From assembly GCF_001982615.1 (NCBI RefSeq), contig NZ_MLCO01000173.1, positions 1 through 44,487 of the forward strand: DNA of 44,487 nt, in the 5' to 3' direction. Shown piece by piece: positions 42,859 to 44,487 of this stretch (positions are counted from its first letter, which is position 1; the number at the start of each line of letters is the position of its first letter). The notes beneath the pieces were generated by a model that was given only the letters and a program-made list of their open reading frames with translations, did no database searches and was not told the DNA's origin. Made by a program: the position numbers and the translations under genes. The stretch comes from Teichococcus deserti (GTDB lineage: Bacteria > Pseudomonadota > Alphaproteobacteria > Acetobacterales > Acetobacteraceae).

Positions 42859-43209
42859 ATGCGTCGGATCGTCATCGCGGCCATGGCCGCCACCCTCGTC
42901 GCCAGCTCGCTGACCCTGGGGGCGCCCGGCGCCGCGGCGGCGCCGCTCCCCTTCGTCGCCCCGCCCGGCATGGTCCCGCCCGGCATGGCCTTGGCTGCGC
43001 AATACCAGACGGTGCAGTACTGGGACCCGCGCGGCTATGACAATGGCTGGGAACGGCGGCAGCAATGGCGCGCCTGGCGCCGGGAACAGGACGAGGCGCG
43101 CATCGCCGAGGCCGCGCGGCGCGAGGCCTGGCGCATCGAGCAGGAGCGCGAGCAGCGCCGCGCCTGGCGCCACCAGAACGGCTACGGCCCGCGCCACGGC
43201 GGCTGGTGA
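42859..43209 (+). CDS. Secreted small Arg/Trp-rich hypothetical protein
   Basis: A 116-residue protein with a clear signal peptide (residues 1-27, MRRIVIAAMAATLVASSLTL to AAAA|P). The mature part begins with a Pro/Gly/Met-rich piece (APPGMVPPGM), then YWDPRGYDNGWERRQQWRAWRREQDEARIAEAARREAW and similar text. It is a charged helix with regularly placed Trp and Arg, ending RHGGW. GGGGAGG lies six to seven bases before the ATG. It resembles small periplasmic proteins common in Acetobacteraceae and Rhizobiales, but I cannot name a function. A perfect hairpin follows the stop. Confidence 0.75.
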   Translation: MRRIVIAAMAATLVASSLTLGAPGAAAAPLPFVAPPGMVPPGMALAAQYQTVQYWDPRGYDNGWERRQQWRAWRREQDEARIAEAARREAWRIEQEREQRRAWRHQNGYGPRHGGW

Positions 43210-43225
43210 CCGGGCGGGCGCGGCA

Positions 43226-43251
43226 GCCCGCCTGCCGAAGCGCAGGCGGGC
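43226..43251. terminator. Bidirectional hairpin terminator between convergent genes
   Basis: GCCCGCCTGC (43226-43235) pairs perfectly with GCAGGCGGGC (43242-43251) around CGAAGC. It fills the 43-base gap between the secreted protein stop (43209) and the end of the minus-strand gene (43253), so it can serve both. Confidence 0.7.
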
Positions 43252-43252
43252 C

Positions 43253-43558
43253 TCAGCCGGCCCCCTGTGCCTCGCGCACCACCTGCAGCACCGCCTCATG
43301 CGTCGCCAGGATCCGCCGCAGCGTGGGCTTGCCCTTGTCGCTGGCCTCGGCGATGCCTTCGTGCATCTCCTCGATGCCGGCCAGCATCTGCTCGGCAAGG
43401 CCGGCGAGGCGGTCCTGGAACTGCTCGCCATCCTCCTTCAGCTCGGCCTTCCACAGCGCCAGGACGCGGGTCAGCTCGGTGGCGGCGCGGTTCGGCGGGA
43501 CGCCCGCCTGCATCAGCTTGATGAGGGGGGCGAGATCGGCGGCAGGGGAGCGGGGCAT
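43253..43558 (-). CDS. Small helical hypothetical protein
   Basis: A 101-residue soluble, all-helical protein. It begins MPRSPAADLAPLIKLMQAGV and continues with a long charged helix pair (LTRVLALWKAELKEDGEQFQDRLAGLAEQMLAGIEEMHEGIAEASDK). I do not recognise a family. The longer frame to 43807 covers AT-rich promoter DNA and is rejected. ATG 43558 has no good Shine-Dalgarno, so the start is uncertain. Downstream it shares a hairpin with the convergent secreted protein. Length and composition suggest a helical bundle or a phasin-like protein, which is a guess. Confidence 0.65.
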   Translation of the reverse strand: MPRSPAADLAPLIKLMQAGVPPNRAATELTRVLALWKAELKEDGEQFQDRLAGLAEQMLAGIEEMHEGIAEASDKGKPTLRRILATHEAVLQVVREAQGAG

Positions 43559-43678
43559 GCGGCGCAGGATAGGCGCGCGGCCCCCGGAAGGCCAGATGAC
43601 GGGCTGCCGCGGCGGCGCCGCGTCTTCCGGGGCCGGCCGCTGTTCACGAAGAGCGCCAAGGTGACGCCGCGCTGGTCC

Positions 43679-43753
43679 AACATATGTTAAAGAATTCGCC
43701 GAAGATACTGGAAGCAGAAGCTCTGGCATAAGAAGAGATCGATTAAAAATCGA
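43679..43753. promoter_or_regulatory. AT-rich promoter region with palindromes upstream of the ferritin-like gene
   Basis: This is the most AT-rich stretch in the right half of the window. AACATATGTT (43679-43688) is a perfect palindrome, and TCGATT-AAA-AATCGA (43739-43753) is a perfect small hairpin. Both lie in the divergent gap before the YciE/YciF-like gene (43839) and the small helical protein (43558), so they may be operator sites. Confidence 0.45.
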
Positions 43754-43838
43754 CGTCACTATTAGACCGATCGCCGTTCCGCGCGTTTCCGCCTCATCCC
43801 CGGCCAATCAGGGCCGGCGCGGAAGGAGACCCATCGGC

Positions 43839-44408
43839 ATGGCCGAGAAGACGCTGAACGACGCCTTCTACGAGACCCTGAAGGATGTCTACTACGCCGA
43901 GAAGCAGTCGGTGCGCGCGCTGAAGAAGGCGGCCAAGGCCGCCGAGGCGCCGGCGCTGAAGGACGCCTTCACCACCCATGCCGAGGAGAGCGCCAACCAG
44001 GTGGAGCGCCTGGTCCGCGTCTTCGAGCTGCTCGGTAAGCCGGCCCGCGCCAAGACCTGCGAGGCGATGCAGGGGCTGAGCGCCGAGATGGAGGAGGATC
44101 TCGAGGATTTCGCCGGCACCGAGGCGGCGGACCATGTGCTGGTCGGCTGCGCCCAGGCGGTCGAGCATTACGAGATCGCCCGCTACGGCCTGCTGAAGAG
44201 CTGGGCGCAGAAGCTCGGCCTGGACGAGGCCGGGCAGCTGCTCGACGAGACCCTGCAGGAGGAGAAGCGGACCGACGCCCTGCTGACCGAGCTCGCCGAG
44301 GGGCTGCCCTATGGCGCCGCCGGCGAGGAGGACGGCGCCGGGGAGGATGACGCGGACGACGCCGCCGCGGCGCCCCGGTCGAAGTCGAAGGCCAAGTCCA
44401 AGGCCTGA
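43839..44408 (+). CDS. YciE/YciF-like ferritin-like protein (DUF892)
   Basis: A 189-residue protein of the DUF892 ferritin-like family, known as YciE/YciF and induced by general stress. The four-helix bundle carries the expected acidic and His residues: DVYYAEKQSVRALKK (helix 1), TTHAEESANQVERLVRVFELLG (helix 2), GCAQAVEHYEIARYGLL (helix 3) and TLQEEKRTDALLTELAEG (helix 4), able to form a di-iron site. The last 30 residues are acidic and then SKSKAKSKA, a flexible tail. A GAAGGAGA lies upstream of the ATG at a slightly long spacing. It stands alone, with a hairpin after the stop. Confidence 0.93.
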   Translation: MAEKTLNDAFYETLKDVYYAEKQSVRALKKAAKAAEAPALKDAFTTHAEESANQVERLVRVFELLGKPARAKTCEAMQGLSAEMEEDLEDFAGTEAADHVLVGCAQAVEHYEIARYGLLKSWAQKLGLDEAGQLLDETLQEEKRTDALLTELAEGLPYGAAGEEDGAGEDDADDAAAAPRSKSKAKSKA

Positions 44409-44412
44409 CCCC

Positions 44413-44458
44413 GCGCGCGCCCGGCCGCAGCCACTGGCCGCGGCGACCGGGCGCGCGC
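44413..44458 (+). terminator. Hairpin terminator after the ferritin-like gene
   Basis: GCGCGCGCCCGG (44413-44424) pairs perfectly with CCGGGCGCGCGC (44447-44458). The inner loop can pair further (GGCCGC with GCGGCG-type bases). CCCTCTCCCCCC follows, so there is no T-tract. The last 29 bases of the window hold nothing else visible. Confidence 0.6.
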
Positions 44459-44487
44459 CCCTCTCCCCCCTGCGTCCTCCCGACCTG

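Overview
The window is about 44.5 kb of very GC-rich DNA (roughly 70% or more by eye). The gene types point to an alphaproteobacterium of the Acetobacteraceae, close to Roseomonas: a Bug/TctC solute receptor, many short-chain dehydrogenases, a PQQ-type sorbosone dehydrogenase, a PaoABC aldehyde oxidoreductase, a caa3-type oxidase with fused subunits and an NrsF-type anti-sigma system. This placement is an inference from gene content. I see no rRNA, tRNA, CRISPR array, transposase or phage gene.

Layout. 1-4.3 kb: the decayed end of an aldo/keto reductase, a FAH-hydrolase/TctC operon divergent from a GntR regulator, then a TauE/SafE permease. 4.4-9.2 kb: a small peptide with a double-glycine leader motif, a small stress-type protein, and an operon of DUF2231 membrane protein, sorbosone dehydrogenase lipoprotein, hydrophilic peptide and SDR that ends at a hairpin. 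A gene-poor stretch with an 11-bp tandem repeat follows. 9.2-15.0 kb: a YdeP-type molybdoenzyme, then acyl-CoA dehydrogenase, PIG-L deacetylase and glycosyltransferase packed together, then a small basic protein with a TTG start. 15.2-21.2 kb: an SDR, paoA-paoB-paoC, and a catalase-like heme protein. 21.6-27.3 kb: a caa3-type oxidase operon (subunit II with fused cytochrome c, fused subunits I+III, a small membrane protein, CtaG, a three-heme cytochrome c). 27.3-30.7 kb: NrsF and an ECF sigma factor, divergent from a catalase-family peroxidase and a cytochrome b561. 30.7-33.0 kb: a LysR regulator divergent from an SDR and an NTF2-like protein. 33.4-38.5 kb: a di/tricarboxylate permease with an in-frame TGA, then three redox genes. 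38.6-42.7 kb: a three-gene ABC importer. 42.9-44.4 kb: small secreted and stress-type proteins, including a YciE/YciF ferritin-like protein.

Two regions stand out. The first (33.4-38.5 kb) couples an organic-acid permease to a ferredoxin-like SdhB protein, an SdhA/NadB-like flavoprotein without the covalent-FAD histidine, and a NuoF-like NADH/FMN subunit. No membrane anchor or NuoE is present. This looks like a soluble NADH-linked reductase or dehydrogenase for an unsaturated organic acid. It is a functional parallel to tricarballylate utilisation, but I do not recognise it as a described system. Its permease is interrupted by TGA exactly where relatives carry Trp, and its NuoF-like gene holds seven copies of an in-frame 12-bp repeat.

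The second (28.9-29.0 kb) is the gap between the ECF sigma operon and the peroxidase operon. It carries the motif GTAAYG-N16-CGTA once on each strand, facing outward, which suggests that one sigma factor drives both itself and its target. Another good lead is the 54-residue peptide ending in an LLDQVAGGG-type leader site followed by a tail of only eight residues.
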